Part shown: positions 1 to 7,641 of the stretch, piece by piece
Layout: the number at the start of each line of letters is the position of its first letter
How positions within the stretch are numbered: position 1 is the first letter of the stretch
Origin: Pyxidicoccus trucidator
GTDB lineage: Bacteria > Myxococcota > Myxococcia > Myxococcales > Myxococcaceae
Assembly: GCF_010894435.1 (NCBI RefSeq)
Contig: NZ_JAAIXZ010000004.1
Coordinates: 420,300 to 484,299 of the forward strand
Length of the DNA: 64,000 bases
Reading direction: 5' to 3'
The notes under the pieces: generated by a model
The model's database searches: none
Told to the model about the DNA's origin: nothing
The model's input: only the letters and a program-made list of their open reading frames with translations
Translations under genes and position numbers: made by a program

Positions 1-360
1 GGCCTCGGTGAGGCGCGGCTCGGTGGGGGCCCGCACCACCTTCACCTCGGCCACCGCGCCCTGCGCGTCCACGAGCAATTCCAGCGTCACCTCGCCGGGC
101 GTGCCCTCCAGTCCTTCCGGCCACGCGGCGGGGGACTCCGTCACCAGGGCGGGGGGCACCAGCTTCGCCTCGGCGCCCTGGGAGTCGAGGCCCAGGCGGG
201 CCGCGTCCTCGGCGGACACGGCCGTGCCTCCGTCGGTGGCCTGGACGTCCACCTCCACCGCGCGGTGCTCGCTGGAAGGCGAGGGCACGCCCTGGGCCCA
301 CGAGAGGCCCGGCACCACCGCCAGGAGCAGCAGGAGAAGGCAGAAGCGTTGCTGTCGCAT
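1..360 (-). CDS. Secreted protein with TonB C-terminal-like segment, 5' part only
   Basis: The first 120 codons of a gene that leaves the window at position 1. The start is the ATG at 360; the upstream Shine-Dalgarno is weak. Residues 1-22 form a Leu-rich signal peptide ending in an AQG-type site. A Ser/Pro/Glu-rich stretch follows, and from about residue 86 a beta-rich segment (VTLELLVDAQGAVAEVKVV) reads like the opening of a TonB C-terminal domain. In myxobacteria such a domain can be a separate periplasmic protein or the N-terminal extension of an outer-membrane receptor; the truncation prevents a choice. Family assignment is moderate. Confidence 0.6.
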   Translation of the reverse strand, partial: MRQQRFCLLLLLLAVVPGLSWAQGVPSPSSEHRAVEVDVQATDGGTAVSAEDAARLGLDSQGAEAKLVPPALVTESPAAWPEGLEGTPGEVTLELLVDAQGAVAEVKVVRAPTEPRLTEA

Positions 361-486
361 CACACGCACCGACACCGAGGCTCGCGAAGCAGTCACTCCG
401 GCCGGTGCGGTTCGCGGGCGCCGCTATATCAGCCTGGGGAATCGCTCAACAGACCCCCCAGCGCGCCCGCGCGGTCAGCCGCCCCC

Positions 487-2199
487 TCAATTTTCTTCCG
501 GAGCCTCGTTCGACGGTGCCCCGGGCGCCACGGGCAGGGGCGCCTGTACCGGGCGGGGTGGCAGCGGGGGTGGGGCGAGGAAGTTGGTGCTGCTCACGTA
601 GAGCCCCGTCCGGGGCAGCTCATTGGCGCGGGGGCCCTTGTAGCGCAGCACGTACAGGCCGCTGTTCTCGTCGGTGATGTAGATGAGGCCGTTGTAGAGG
701 ATGGGGTGCGGCCACATCCACACGTCCGGGCTGTCGCGGAAGCGCTCCACCACGCGCGAGGCGGGCTTCGGCACGTAGACGCCCACCTCCATGGGCAGCA
801 CGGGGTTGGCGATGTCCCACACCCGCAGCCCCGCCGAGTACCAGGACACGAAGAAGAGGTTGGGGAAGACGAGCTGCTGGTGCGGGGAGAACTCGCGCAG
901 CAGCACCGGGTCTCCGGGACCGCCGACCACGCAGTTGGGCTCCAGGTTCTCCGGCAGCATGTAGCGGGCGATGACCTGCGGCCGCCGCTCGTTGGAGATG
1001 TCCAGGATGTGCCCCCAGCTCCACGGGCAGGTGGTGGTGCCGTTGCGCTCGCCGGAGACGACCAGGTACGGCCGGCCCGGCACCGGGTACACCGAGTGCT
1101 CCGTCCACGCGTACGGCGGCGTGAAGTCCACCCGGGCGTCCGGGTCCGGGTTCACCTTGCGCAGGCACAGGTTGGGGTCCGTGTTGCTCGTCTCGTCCAC
1201 CGTCACCGTGTCGCGGATGCACGGCTCCCGGTTCGCCAGCCGCGAGCTGTCCAGCACGTAGTAGCCGCCGTGGATGTTGGCCACGTACACGCGCGTGCCG
1301 TCCCGTGAGACGGACATGGAGTGGACGTTGTTGCGCTGGACGGGGGGCTTCACGGTGTCGAAGACGAAGTGGTCATCACGCCACTCGAACGGCTCCACCG
1401 GCTCCACGCGCGGGACGGCGGGGGTGAGGGTGAAGGTGGCCACCGGCTCGGGGCTGATGGGGCCGTCCGGAGGCGCCATCAGCTCGAAGACGCGCAGGGA
1501 CGGCTCGCGCACGTCGCCCAGGTGGATGGAGGTGTAGATGAGGAAGCGCGCGGGCTCGCGAGGGTCTCTCCACAGGAAGAACTCGTGCGGCCGGTCGACG
1601 CCCAGCGACAGCGTCTGCCGCAGCACCGGGCGGCGGCAGTTGGTGATGTCATAAATCTGGAAGTTGTTCACCGCGCCGCTGTCCGGGCCCACCTCCCGGA
1701 AGTTCATGACGATGAGCGTGTGCGCGTCGGGGATGGTGCGCAGCTCGCGCGAGGTGGCGTCGAGAATCGTGGGGAACGCGCCCACGGTGCGCGGCTTGCG
1801 CGGGTTGGAGATGTCGACGATGAGCACCTCGGGCGGCAGCGGCGGCGTGCCGAACAGCGGGCCGGTGCCGGGCCTGCGGCCGATGCGGCTGCCCACGTAG
1901 AGACAGTCGCCGGAGATGCCGGTGGGCCCGTTGCGGCCCCGGGCAATCGTGTCCCCGGGGTTGGGCAGCGGGTGGTAGCCGATGAGCTCGAAGTTGTCGT
2001 TCTGCGGCAATTCGTGGAGCGGCTGGCGCAGGGCGCCGATGATGGGGCGCGGCACCTTCTTGAACGGCGTGTCCACGACGGGCGGGAAGCGCGGGTGTCG
2101 CGAGCTGGAGTCCAGCGCCTGCTGGGACTCGACTCGCGCGGGCCACGCGAGCGCCAGCAGCCCGGCGAATGTCAGCCACCTCATCACTGCTCCGGCCAT
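487..2199 (-). CDS. Secreted LVIVD-repeat beta-propeller-like protein
   Basis: About 570 residues. The start at 2199 gives MAGAV followed by an export signal (MRWLTFAGLLALAWPARVES); an ATG at 2184 with GGAG five bases upstream is equally possible, while a longer frame to 2307 adds a low-complexity N-terminus and was not used. The body carries repeated short modules of the type 'VLIVDISNPRKP', 'FQIYDITNCRRP', 'GHILDISNERRP' and 'LRVWDIANPVLP', the LVIVD signature of extracellular propeller-like proteins. Several Cys pairs suggest disulfides. The C-terminus is Pro-rich. It probably acts outside the cytoplasm; ligand unknown. No partner gene is coupled to it. Confidence 0.75.
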   Translation of the reverse strand: MAGAVMRWLTFAGLLALAWPARVESQQALDSSSRHPRFPPVVDTPFKKVPRPIIGALRQPLHELPQNDNFELIGYHPLPNPGDTIARGRNGPTGISGDCLYVGSRIGRRPGTGPLFGTPPLPPEVLIVDISNPRKPRTVGAFPTILDATSRELRTIPDAHTLIVMNFREVGPDSGAVNNFQIYDITNCRRPVLRQTLSLGVDRPHEFFLWRDPREPARFLIYTSIHLGDVREPSLRVFELMAPPDGPISPEPVATFTLTPAVPRVEPVEPFEWRDDHFVFDTVKPPVQRNNVHSMSVSRDGTRVYVANIHGGYYVLDSSRLANREPCIRDTVTVDETSNTDPNLCLRKVNPDPDARVDFTPPYAWTEHSVYPVPGRPYLVVSGERNGTTTCPWSWGHILDISNERRPQVIARYMLPENLEPNCVVGGPGDPVLLREFSPHQQLVFPNLFFVSWYSAGLRVWDIANPVLPMEVGVYVPKPASRVVERFRDSPDVWMWPHPILYNGLIYITDENSGLYVLRYKGPRANELPRTGLYVSSTNFLAPPPLPPRPVQAPLPVAPGAPSNEAPEEN

Positions 2200-2594
2200 G
2201 GGTCCTCCCCCAGCCGCGTGTGCTCGCCTGCTTCCGGGCACCGCGGGAAGGGGCGCACGGTAGGGATGGCCGGCGCGCGCAACGATGGCCCGTGGGTGGC
2301 ACGCCACGCGGGGCCGACGACAACCTTCCTGGCTCGCGGGATGAGCAGGTCTCTCTGACTTCAGGCCCGCGGCGCCGACGGGGGCTTCACCTCGTTTTCC
2401 GTCGGCGTCGTACCTCCGTCGCAGGACAACGTGGAGGGGTGGACCTTCCCGCCGGCCCCACGGGGCCTGCGCGTGTGTGGCAGCCCACGAAGGAGGGGCG
2501 AGCGTTGACCGTTCCTGGCTGCGCGCTCAAGAGCATCACTACCCTTTTACAAAATCAGTGAACGCACGCGGTGCTGGGAACGGGAGGGAAGCCC
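2200..2594. other. Divergent intergenic region, no gene seen
   Basis: This 395-base gap separates the LVIVD gene (leftward) from the GRAS gene (rightward), so it should hold both promoters. A TTGACC hexamer lies at 2505-2510 and an A/T-rich patch (ccttttacaaaatc) around 2543-2556, but they are not spaced as one promoter. Small frames here look like noise. Confidence 0.5.
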
Positions 2595-3710
2595 ATGCGC
2601 ACGCCGAAGGACGAGCTGCTGCTCCAGGGGTTGGAGCATGCGCTGGCGGGCCGGCACGCGAGTGCCGCGGATGCGCTCGACGCCCTGCACGCGCTGCTGG
2701 ACGTGGAGGGCGTGGCGGAGGACCTGCACTACCTCCTCTTCGCGACGGCGCTCTCCCGCAGGCTGGCGGGCTCGGGCGCGGTGACGCGCAACCCCTACCT
2801 GCACCCGGAGCCGGAGCAGGGGCCCCGGCAGATTGATTTGTTCCGCCTGCTGATGGCGCACATGCCGCTGGCCTCCACGGCGGACGCGGTGGCCAACGCG
2901 GTGCTGATGGGGCTGTTGCGCGGGCACACCGAGGCCACGCTGCTGGACGTGGGCATCGGCCAGGGGCGCCAGGAGCGCGGGCTGCTGCGAGCGCTGGCGC
3001 GAGCGGGGGCGCTGCCGCGCCGGCTGACGCTGGTGGGCGTGGACCCGAGCGGCGCCAGCCTGCGACAGGCGGAAGTCACGGTGGCGGAGGTGGCGCGCGA
3101 GGTGGGCACCACCGTGCGCTTCGTGGGGCTGGAGTCTCCGGTGGAGGGGCTGGCGGACGCGACGTGGGCGGCGCTGCGCGGCGTGCCCCGCCCGCTGGTG
3201 GTCAACGGCGCCTTCGCCCTGCACCACGTGGCGGAGACGGCCGACAGCGGCGGTGCGGCGCGCGACGCGGTGCTGCGGCGCCTGCGCGCGCTGGAGCCCT
3301 CGGGGCTGGTGCTCTGCGAGCCCCACGTGGACCACCACCGCGCGCCGGTGCGCGAGCGCTTCCGCAACGCGTGGAACCACTTCACGCGCGTCTTCGAGCT
3401 GCTGGACACCCTGGACGTCCCACGCGAGGAGCGCGCCGCGATAAAACGCTTCTTCGGCCGGGAGGTGGACGACATCGTGGGCACGGTGGACGAGTCGGCG
3501 CGCTGCGAGCGCCACGAGACGGCGGCCTCGTGGATGGACCGGCTGCGGCGCGCGGGCTTCGTGCCGCTGGAGGCGCTGGAGCGGGTGCGGCCCGCCGAGG
3601 TACACCCGGCGGTGGCGCTGCGGCGCGAGCGGGGCTGCGTGGGCATCTGCTACAGGAACGACATGCTGGTGGCGGTGCTGGGCGCACGGCCGGCGGAGGG
3701 CCGCGGATGA
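2595..3710 (+). CDS. Bacterial GRAS-family protein (SAM methyltransferase-like fold)
   Basis: 371 residues from the ATG at 2595, which has GGGAGG seven bases upstream; a GTG at 2571 is possible but lacks this. The layout matches the GRAS domain known from plant regulators and some bacteria: an N-terminal helical part with LHYLLFATALSRRL, a Rossmann SAM-like loop LLDVGIGQGRQ (about 116-126) followed by LTLVGVDPSGASL, a central NGAFALHHV segment, and a C-terminal block with GREVDDIV, RCERHETAASW and AGFVPL that mirrors the plant RVERHE...W and SAW motifs. Bacterial members are predicted to bind SAM or small molecules. It overlaps the downstream CinA-type gene by ATGA, so the two are co-translated. 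Substrate unknown. Confidence 0.72.
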   Translation: MRTPKDELLLQGLEHALAGRHASAADALDALHALLDVEGVAEDLHYLLFATALSRRLAGSGAVTRNPYLHPEPEQGPRQIDLFRLLMAHMPLASTADAVANAVLMGLLRGHTEATLLDVGIGQGRQERGLLRALARAGALPRRLTLVGVDPSGASLRQAEVTVAEVAREVGTTVRFVGLESPVEGLADATWAALRGVPRPLVVNGAFALHHVAETADSGGAARDAVLRRLRALEPSGLVLCEPHVDHHRAPVRERFRNAWNHFTRVFELLDTLDVPREERAAIKRFFGREVDDIVGTVDESARCERHETAASWMDRLRRAGFVPLEALERVRPAEVHPAVALRRERGCVGICYRNDMLVAVLGARPAEGRG

Positions 3711-4204
3711 CGAGCGAACCCACGGACGTGCTGGCGGGACAGGTGCTGCTGCGCTGCCGTGAAGCGGGCGTGCGGCTGGTGCTGGTGGAGTCCTGCACGG
3801 GCGGCCTCATCTGCGCGCGGCTGACGGACGTGCCGGGCGCTTCCGCGGTGGTGGAGCGAGGCTTCATTCCGTACTCGAATGAGTCCAAGGTGGAGCAGCT
3901 GGGCGTGCCGCTGGAGCTGCTCGTGGCGCACGGCTCGGTGAGCGCCGAGGCGGTGGAGGCGCTGGCCCACGCCGCGCTGGAGCGCTCGCGCGCGGACTGG
4001 GCGGTGGCGGAGACGGGCATCGCCGGGCCGGGCGGAGGCACGCCGCAGAAGCCGGTGGGCCTGGCCTTCCTCGCGGTGCTGCGCCGGGGCAGGCAGGCCA
4101 CGGTGGAGCGTCACGTCTTCCCTGGAGAGCGTCGCGAGGTGCGGCGCGCGGTGGCCGAGCGCGCGCTGTCGCTGCTGCTGGAGCGGCTGGGCTCGGAATC
4201 GTGA
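3707..4204 (+). CDS. pncC: CinA C-terminal-domain protein, nicotinamide-nucleotide amidase
   Basis: 165 residues comprising only the CinA C-terminal (PncC) domain, without the N-terminal MoaB/MoeA-like domain of full CinA. Family hallmarks visible are VESCTGGLI (residues 27-35), SNESKVEQLGV, HGSVSAEAV and AETGIAGPGGGTPQKPVGL. Members hydrolyse nicotinamide mononucleotide to nicotinate mononucleotide and ammonia in pyridine-nucleotide salvage. The ATG sits inside the stop of the GRAS gene (ATGA), implying translational coupling. Cytosolic. Confidence 0.88.
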   Translation: MTSEPTDVLAGQVLLRCREAGVRLVLVESCTGGLICARLTDVPGASAVVERGFIPYSNESKVEQLGVPLELLVAHGSVSAEAVEALAHAALERSRADWAVAETGIAGPGGGTPQKPVGLAFLAVLRRGRQATVERHVFPGERREVRRAVAERALSLLLERLGSES

Positions 4205-4319
4205 ACTGAACGCTCGCACCGCCCTGGTGGACGCCTATCGGCACCCGCCCCGCTTCTCTACTCTCGCAACCTCGCCAGAACGGCTCACCCCGTAATTCCC
4301 TGCGTTAAAGGAGAGCCCG

Positions 4320-4718
4320 GTGTTCCAGATAGAGATCGACCGGAAGCACGCCATCGTGGACTTCATCCTCGACGGGTACATCCGCGTGGAGGAGATGCAG
4401 CGCTTCGTGGCGGAGCTGCGGGGCGCCACCGACTCGCTGTCGGGGCAGAGCATCAAAATCAAGGCGGACGTGCGCACCTTCAAGCCGGCGTCACCGGAGG
4501 CGGCGGACATGATTCGCCGCGTGCAGGAGTACGGGCTGCGCTCGGGCGTGGTGCGGGTGGCGGAGATGGTGGAGAGCCAGATTGTGGCGCTGCAGCTCAA
4601 CCGGATTGCGCGGGAGAGTCACACGGACCGGATTCTGCGGCGCTTCTGGCAGGAGGCCTCCGCGCGCCAGTGGCTCATCCACGGCGACGAGGACATGGGG
4701 ATGCACCCGGGGGTGTGA
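4320..4718 (+). CDS. Small STAS/SpoIIAA-like hypothetical protein
   Basis: 132 residues from a GTG start preceded by AAAGGAG at a good distance; no ATG is available near it. The sequence alternates beta and alpha (FQIEIDRKHAIVDFILDGYI, then an amphipathic helix, IKIKADVRTF, helices), as in small STAS-like proteins that myxobacteria carry in many copies. No catalytic motif, signal peptide or membrane segment. It ends four bases before the convergent DUF6484 gene. Family assignment is tentative; cytosolic. Confidence 0.6.
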   Translation: MFQIEIDRKHAIVDFILDGYIRVEEMQRFVAELRGATDSLSGQSIKIKADVRTFKPASPEAADMIRRVQEYGLRSGVVRVAEMVESQIVALQLNRIARESHTDRILRRFWQEASARQWLIHGDEDMGMHPGV

Positions 4719-4722
4719 GGCG

Positions 4723-5250
4723 CTAGTTGATTTCCACCGAGCCACCCTTGATGCGGTGGGTACCGGTGGCGCGGGATTCCAGGTACGTGCCCTTGATGAT
4801 GACCTTGCCGTTTCGGCGAAGGGTGATGCTGGCCTCTCCGCACTTGAGGACGACTTCGTCCTTGCCCTCGATGACCACACGCCTGCCGTCCACGTGGGCC
4901 TCGGTGGGGGCCGCGGGGGCTGCTTCGGGGGGCTGCTCCAGCAGGGCGTCCAGCAGTGGCGTGGCGCTGGGCGGCTCCTGGATGAGGCCCATGAGGAAGG
5001 GCAGGCCCGGGTCGCCATTCTCGAAGAGGAGGACCACCTTCTGCTTCCGGGCGACGGCTTCCTGGAGGGCCTTGGCGTCGAGCACCATGGCCAGCCGTGC
5101 CGGCACGGGGCCGGTGGTGCTTCCCGGGAAGTCGACGAGCGGTGCTCCGGACGCGTCGAGCCCGGTGAGGTGGCCGGCCCGGCTTCCGAGGATGGGCTCC
5201 CGCGAAGGGGACTCCCGGAGGGACGGCGTGTTGTCGGGGAGCGCGCTCAC
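4723..5250 (-). CDS. DUF6484 domain protein, last gene of the T6SS cargo island
   Basis: 175 residues from a GTG at 5250 with AGAGG seven bases upstream. It opens with a disordered Ser/Pro/Arg-rich leader, then LGSRAGHLTGLDASGAPLV, a helix-strand core (KQKVVLLFENGD), an Ala/Pro linker and a C-terminal beta-solenoid-like stretch (VDGRRVVIEGKDEVVLKCG, then SITLRRNGKVIIKGTYLES) that resembles VgrG/gp5 tail or PAAR-associated beta repeats. DUF6484 proteins occur next to T6SS spike and effector genes. It lies 117 bases behind the Imm49-like gene; that gap holds a 7-bp hairpin (5339-5345 with 5355-5361). A spike-associated adaptor role is inference. Confidence 0.7.
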   Translation of the reverse strand: MSALPDNTPSLRESPSREPILGSRAGHLTGLDASGAPLVDFPGSTTGPVPARLAMVLDAKALQEAVARKQKVVLLFENGDPGLPFLMGLIQEPPSATPLLDALLEQPPEAAPAAPTEAHVDGRRVVIEGKDEVVLKCGEASITLRRNGKVIIKGTYLESRATGTHRIKGGSVEIN

Positions 5251-5367
5251 GGACGGACCTCTGTCTGGGACGGGTTGTATGGAGCGTACCGCGCCAGGCC
5301 CATGTGAGGCGAACGGGGCAGGCAGGCGGGCGCGTGCTCCTGCCTTCCCGGCGGAGGCAGGGCCGCT

Positions 5368-6177
5368 TCAGGCGGGCACTGCCAGGGCGGGGTGCAGCCA
5401 GGAGTCGGCGGGAGGCGGTGTACGTCCAGGGGGGATTCGGGCCAGCCGGGGCAGGGTGGGGTACTCATGGAGCGTCTCCATGTCCCGCAGCTCCGCGAGC
5501 CGTATGAGGGCGAGCCCCGTAATATGGACGTGGGCCTCGGTCAGCGCGGCATCCTTCGGGCCCGAGTCGTTCTTCTGCTCTTTGAAGGCCGCCGCGCGCT
5601 GGGTAATGGCGTCCTTCAGGGCGCGGTTGAAACGCTGCGAGTCGCGCGTGTGCAGGGCCTGGCAGAGCTCGAGGTGGCAGGTGATGTCGGTGCCGACCAC
5701 CGCCTCCCAGCGCGCCAGGAGCGGCTGGAGCTCCACGGCCGCGCCGGCCAGCTGGTGGAGGAAGTGGTGGAGCAGGAAGTCCTCCTCGTACTCCTGGGTG
5801 GGCTCATGGCGGTCCGTCGTCAGCCGGGCCAGCTCCGAGGCCAGCCCGAGCTGCCCGGCGGCGAGGGCATCCATGAAGGAGAAGTTCTTGCTCGCGCACG
5901 TATAGGGCTTCTGGGCGGGGTGGCCTCCGGCGACGCGCTGCAGGAGGGACAGCCGCACCTGAGCGGACTTGCACAGGTAGACGAAGAAGCGGTCCGTCCG
6001 GGCGTCCGCGAGCAGCTCGCACAGGGCCACGCGCCGGTAGAAGTAGGCGGCCTCGACGTAGGGCCTGCCCGTCTGCTCATAGGCATCCTGGTTGCGGATG
6101 CTCTCCAGCGCCTCCTTCAAAAGGTAGAGGGCGTTGGCGCGGACGGTGTCCAGGGCCGGCGAGCTGAGGGGCGTCAT
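5368..6177 (-). CDS. Possible Imm49-family immunity protein
   Basis: 269 residues, all-helical in appearance, with no signal peptide or membrane segment. A C-terminal block (RFNRALKDAITQRAAAFKEQ, then HVHITGLALIRLAELRDM) resembles the helical repeats of Imm49 proteins, which neutralise nuclease toxins of polymorphic and T6SS systems. It begins 13 bases after the Imm11-type gene and reads with the toxin, so position supports an immunity role even if the family name is wrong. It may protect against the adjacent AHH nuclease or be an orphan immunity gene. The ATG at 6177 has only a weak ribosome site, suggesting read-through translation. Confidence 0.58.
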   Translation of the reverse strand: MTPLSSPALDTVRANALYLLKEALESIRNQDAYEQTGRPYVEAAYFYRRVALCELLADARTDRFFVYLCKSAQVRLSLLQRVAGGHPAQKPYTCASKNFSFMDALAAGQLGLASELARLTTDRHEPTQEYEEDFLLHHFLHQLAGAAVELQPLLARWEAVVGTDITCHLELCQALHTRDSQRFNRALKDAITQRAAAFKEQKNDSGPKDAALTEAHVHITGLALIRLAELRDMETLHEYPTLPRLARIPPGRTPPPADSWLHPALAVPA

Positions 6178-6190
6178 GGGCGGGCAGGGC

Positions 6191-6784
6191 TCAGACGAAG
6201 AGGCATGGCTCGCCCATGCCGACGTAGTGGGTGCCGGTGATTCCGGCCTCCTCCAGCCTGGCGCGCAGGTCGCCCCGGACGATGAGGAGGGCGGGCATGT
6301 CCTTGAGGCGGAAGAGCCGGGCGTCCGGTGGGATGCGCTCGGGGTCGAGCTGGAGGCGCTTCAGGATGGAGAGCTGCCCCGGCTTCATCGCGGACTCGGT
6401 GAACTCGGACCGGCTCCTGTCGACACAGTCCACCGCCTTGAAGACATTGGCGATGTAGCAGTCCTCCGCCGCGACGCGTCCCTTGTGGTTGTAGATGGAG
6501 ACGGGAAGGTACTCGCCCTCGGCCTCACCCTCCAGCAGGGGCTTGAGCCGGTGGCTGATGATGTACAGGTGGAAGGTATTGGTGACGAGGTCGGGGACGA
6601 CGTGCCCTGGATAGCGCTTGTCCATGTCCAGCCGGGCGCGCGCCGGATGGTGCTCGCCCATGGGCTGGCCCTTGGTGATGCGCCACTTCTGCCGGGCGAG
6701 CTGGTCGGGCAGGGGACCAATCGTGCAGGTCTCGGGTGCGTCAGACGTGGTGAGGATGAAGTAGTCGTGCATGGGGTGAGTCAC
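6191..6784 (-). CDS. Imm11-type (DUF1629) immunity protein
   Basis: 197 residues from a GTG at 6784 that overlaps the toxin stop by GTGA; an ATG at 6772 (MHDYFILTT) is an alternative and fits the usual N-terminus as well. Features typical of DUF1629/Imm11 are the early YFIL strand, DLVTNTFHLYIISHRLKPLLE, YLPVSIYNHKGRV, DCYIANVFKAVDCVDRSRSE and a C-terminal ITGTHYVGMGE strand. The family was defined from myxobacterial immunity proteins in polymorphic toxin loci. Its placement immediately after the AHH nuclease makes it the likely cognate antitoxin, acting in the cytoplasm. Confidence 0.75.
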   Translation of the reverse strand: MTHPMHDYFILTTSDAPETCTIGPLPDQLARQKWRITKGQPMGEHHPARARLDMDKRYPGHVVPDLVTNTFHLYIISHRLKPLLEGEAEGEYLPVSIYNHKGRVAAEDCYIANVFKAVDCVDRSRSEFTESAMKPGQLSILKRLQLDPERIPPDARLFRLKDMPALLIVRGDLRARLEEAGITGTHYVGMGEPCLFV

Positions 6785-7641
6785 TCGAGGATGTCGAGGG
6801 AGTGGGAGAGGAAGTTGCCGGGCTCGCGCAGCTGGTTGGCCTTGGACCGCGCGACTCCCAGGTCCCTGAGGCTCTCGCGCATGACCTTCGAGAAGTCCTC
6901 GAGCTCCGTCTTCAGGCCCCCGACGTTCTCCTCGGTCAGGGCGGGATGGTCCTCCCCCTGGGCCTCGGCCTCGCGGATGGGGTCCATGATGGTGTCGAGC
7001 CGGCCCTCGACGAGTCGATTGTAGGCGTCGTGGTTGTTGCTCTGCTTGCCCTTCGCGGTCGGCGCGCTGAGATGGGCCGGAAGCTCATACAGCCGCGCGT
7101 AGACCTCGGTCACCGGCAGGAAGATGATGTTGAGCCCGTGATTGACGTTGTATTTCGCGGCGTGCTGGAGCAGCAGCAGCTTGCCCGGGCCGTCGTCCAG
7201 CTTGAAGAAGGCGTTGTGCAGCGAGCCAATGGGAATGATGTGGTGGGCGTTGAAGCTCCACGGCTTGCTCTTGCTCCGGAAGTTTCCTCCGGTGCCCTTC
7301 ATCCACCAGGTGGCCTTGGCGCGGGCCCTGCGGGGGTCTGGCTTCTTTGGATTGAGGAGGAGGTTGGCGGAGCGGAACTCCCGCTCGAAGCGGGACTGGG
7401 CAGGCCCTTCGATGGAGAAGTCGAGGTTGTACCAGGCCGTGTCATTCGCCAGGTGGTAGTCGAGGCCGTTCTTCCGGTGGTCATGCCCCTCGAAGGAGCA
7501 GACCATCCGGTAGCCCCCGTTGGGGTACATCTGCTTCTCCCACGTGCAGCGGGTGACGCACCCCTCGTTCAGGCCGGGCTTGTGTTTGTCGGGGCCCTTG
7601 AGCTCCTCGATGTGGTCCTTCTTGCTCTTCTCCTCGCTCAT
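6781..7641 (-). CDS. AHH-family nuclease toxin, probable T6SS effector
   Basis: 286 residues. The C-terminal half holds the AHH HNH-like nuclease signature: NAHHIIP with A132-H133-H134, then YNVNHGLNIIFLP, and a later SNNHDAYNRLVEGRL block supplying further metal or substrate residues. The N-terminal half has Cys28, Cys32, Cys48, His53 and His55 in a compact arrangement that could bind zinc. No signal peptide, as expected for a T6SS cargo. It starts inside the stop of the ketosynthase-like gene (ATGA) and its stop overlaps the Imm11 gene (GTGA). It is predicted to cut nucleic acid in rival cells. Confidence 0.83.
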   Translation of the reverse strand: MSEEKSKKDHIEELKGPDKHKPGLNEGCVTRCTWEKQMYPNGGYRMVCSFEGHDHRKNGLDYHLANDTAWYNLDFSIEGPAQSRFEREFRSANLLLNPKKPDPRRARAKATWWMKGTGGNFRSKSKPWSFNAHHIIPIGSLHNAFFKLDDGPGKLLLLQHAAKYNVNHGLNIIFLPVTEVYARLYELPAHLSAPTAKGKQSNNHDAYNRLVEGRLDTIMDPIREAEAQGEDHPALTEENVGGLKTELEDFSKVMRESLRDLGVARSKANQLREPGNFLSHSLDILE

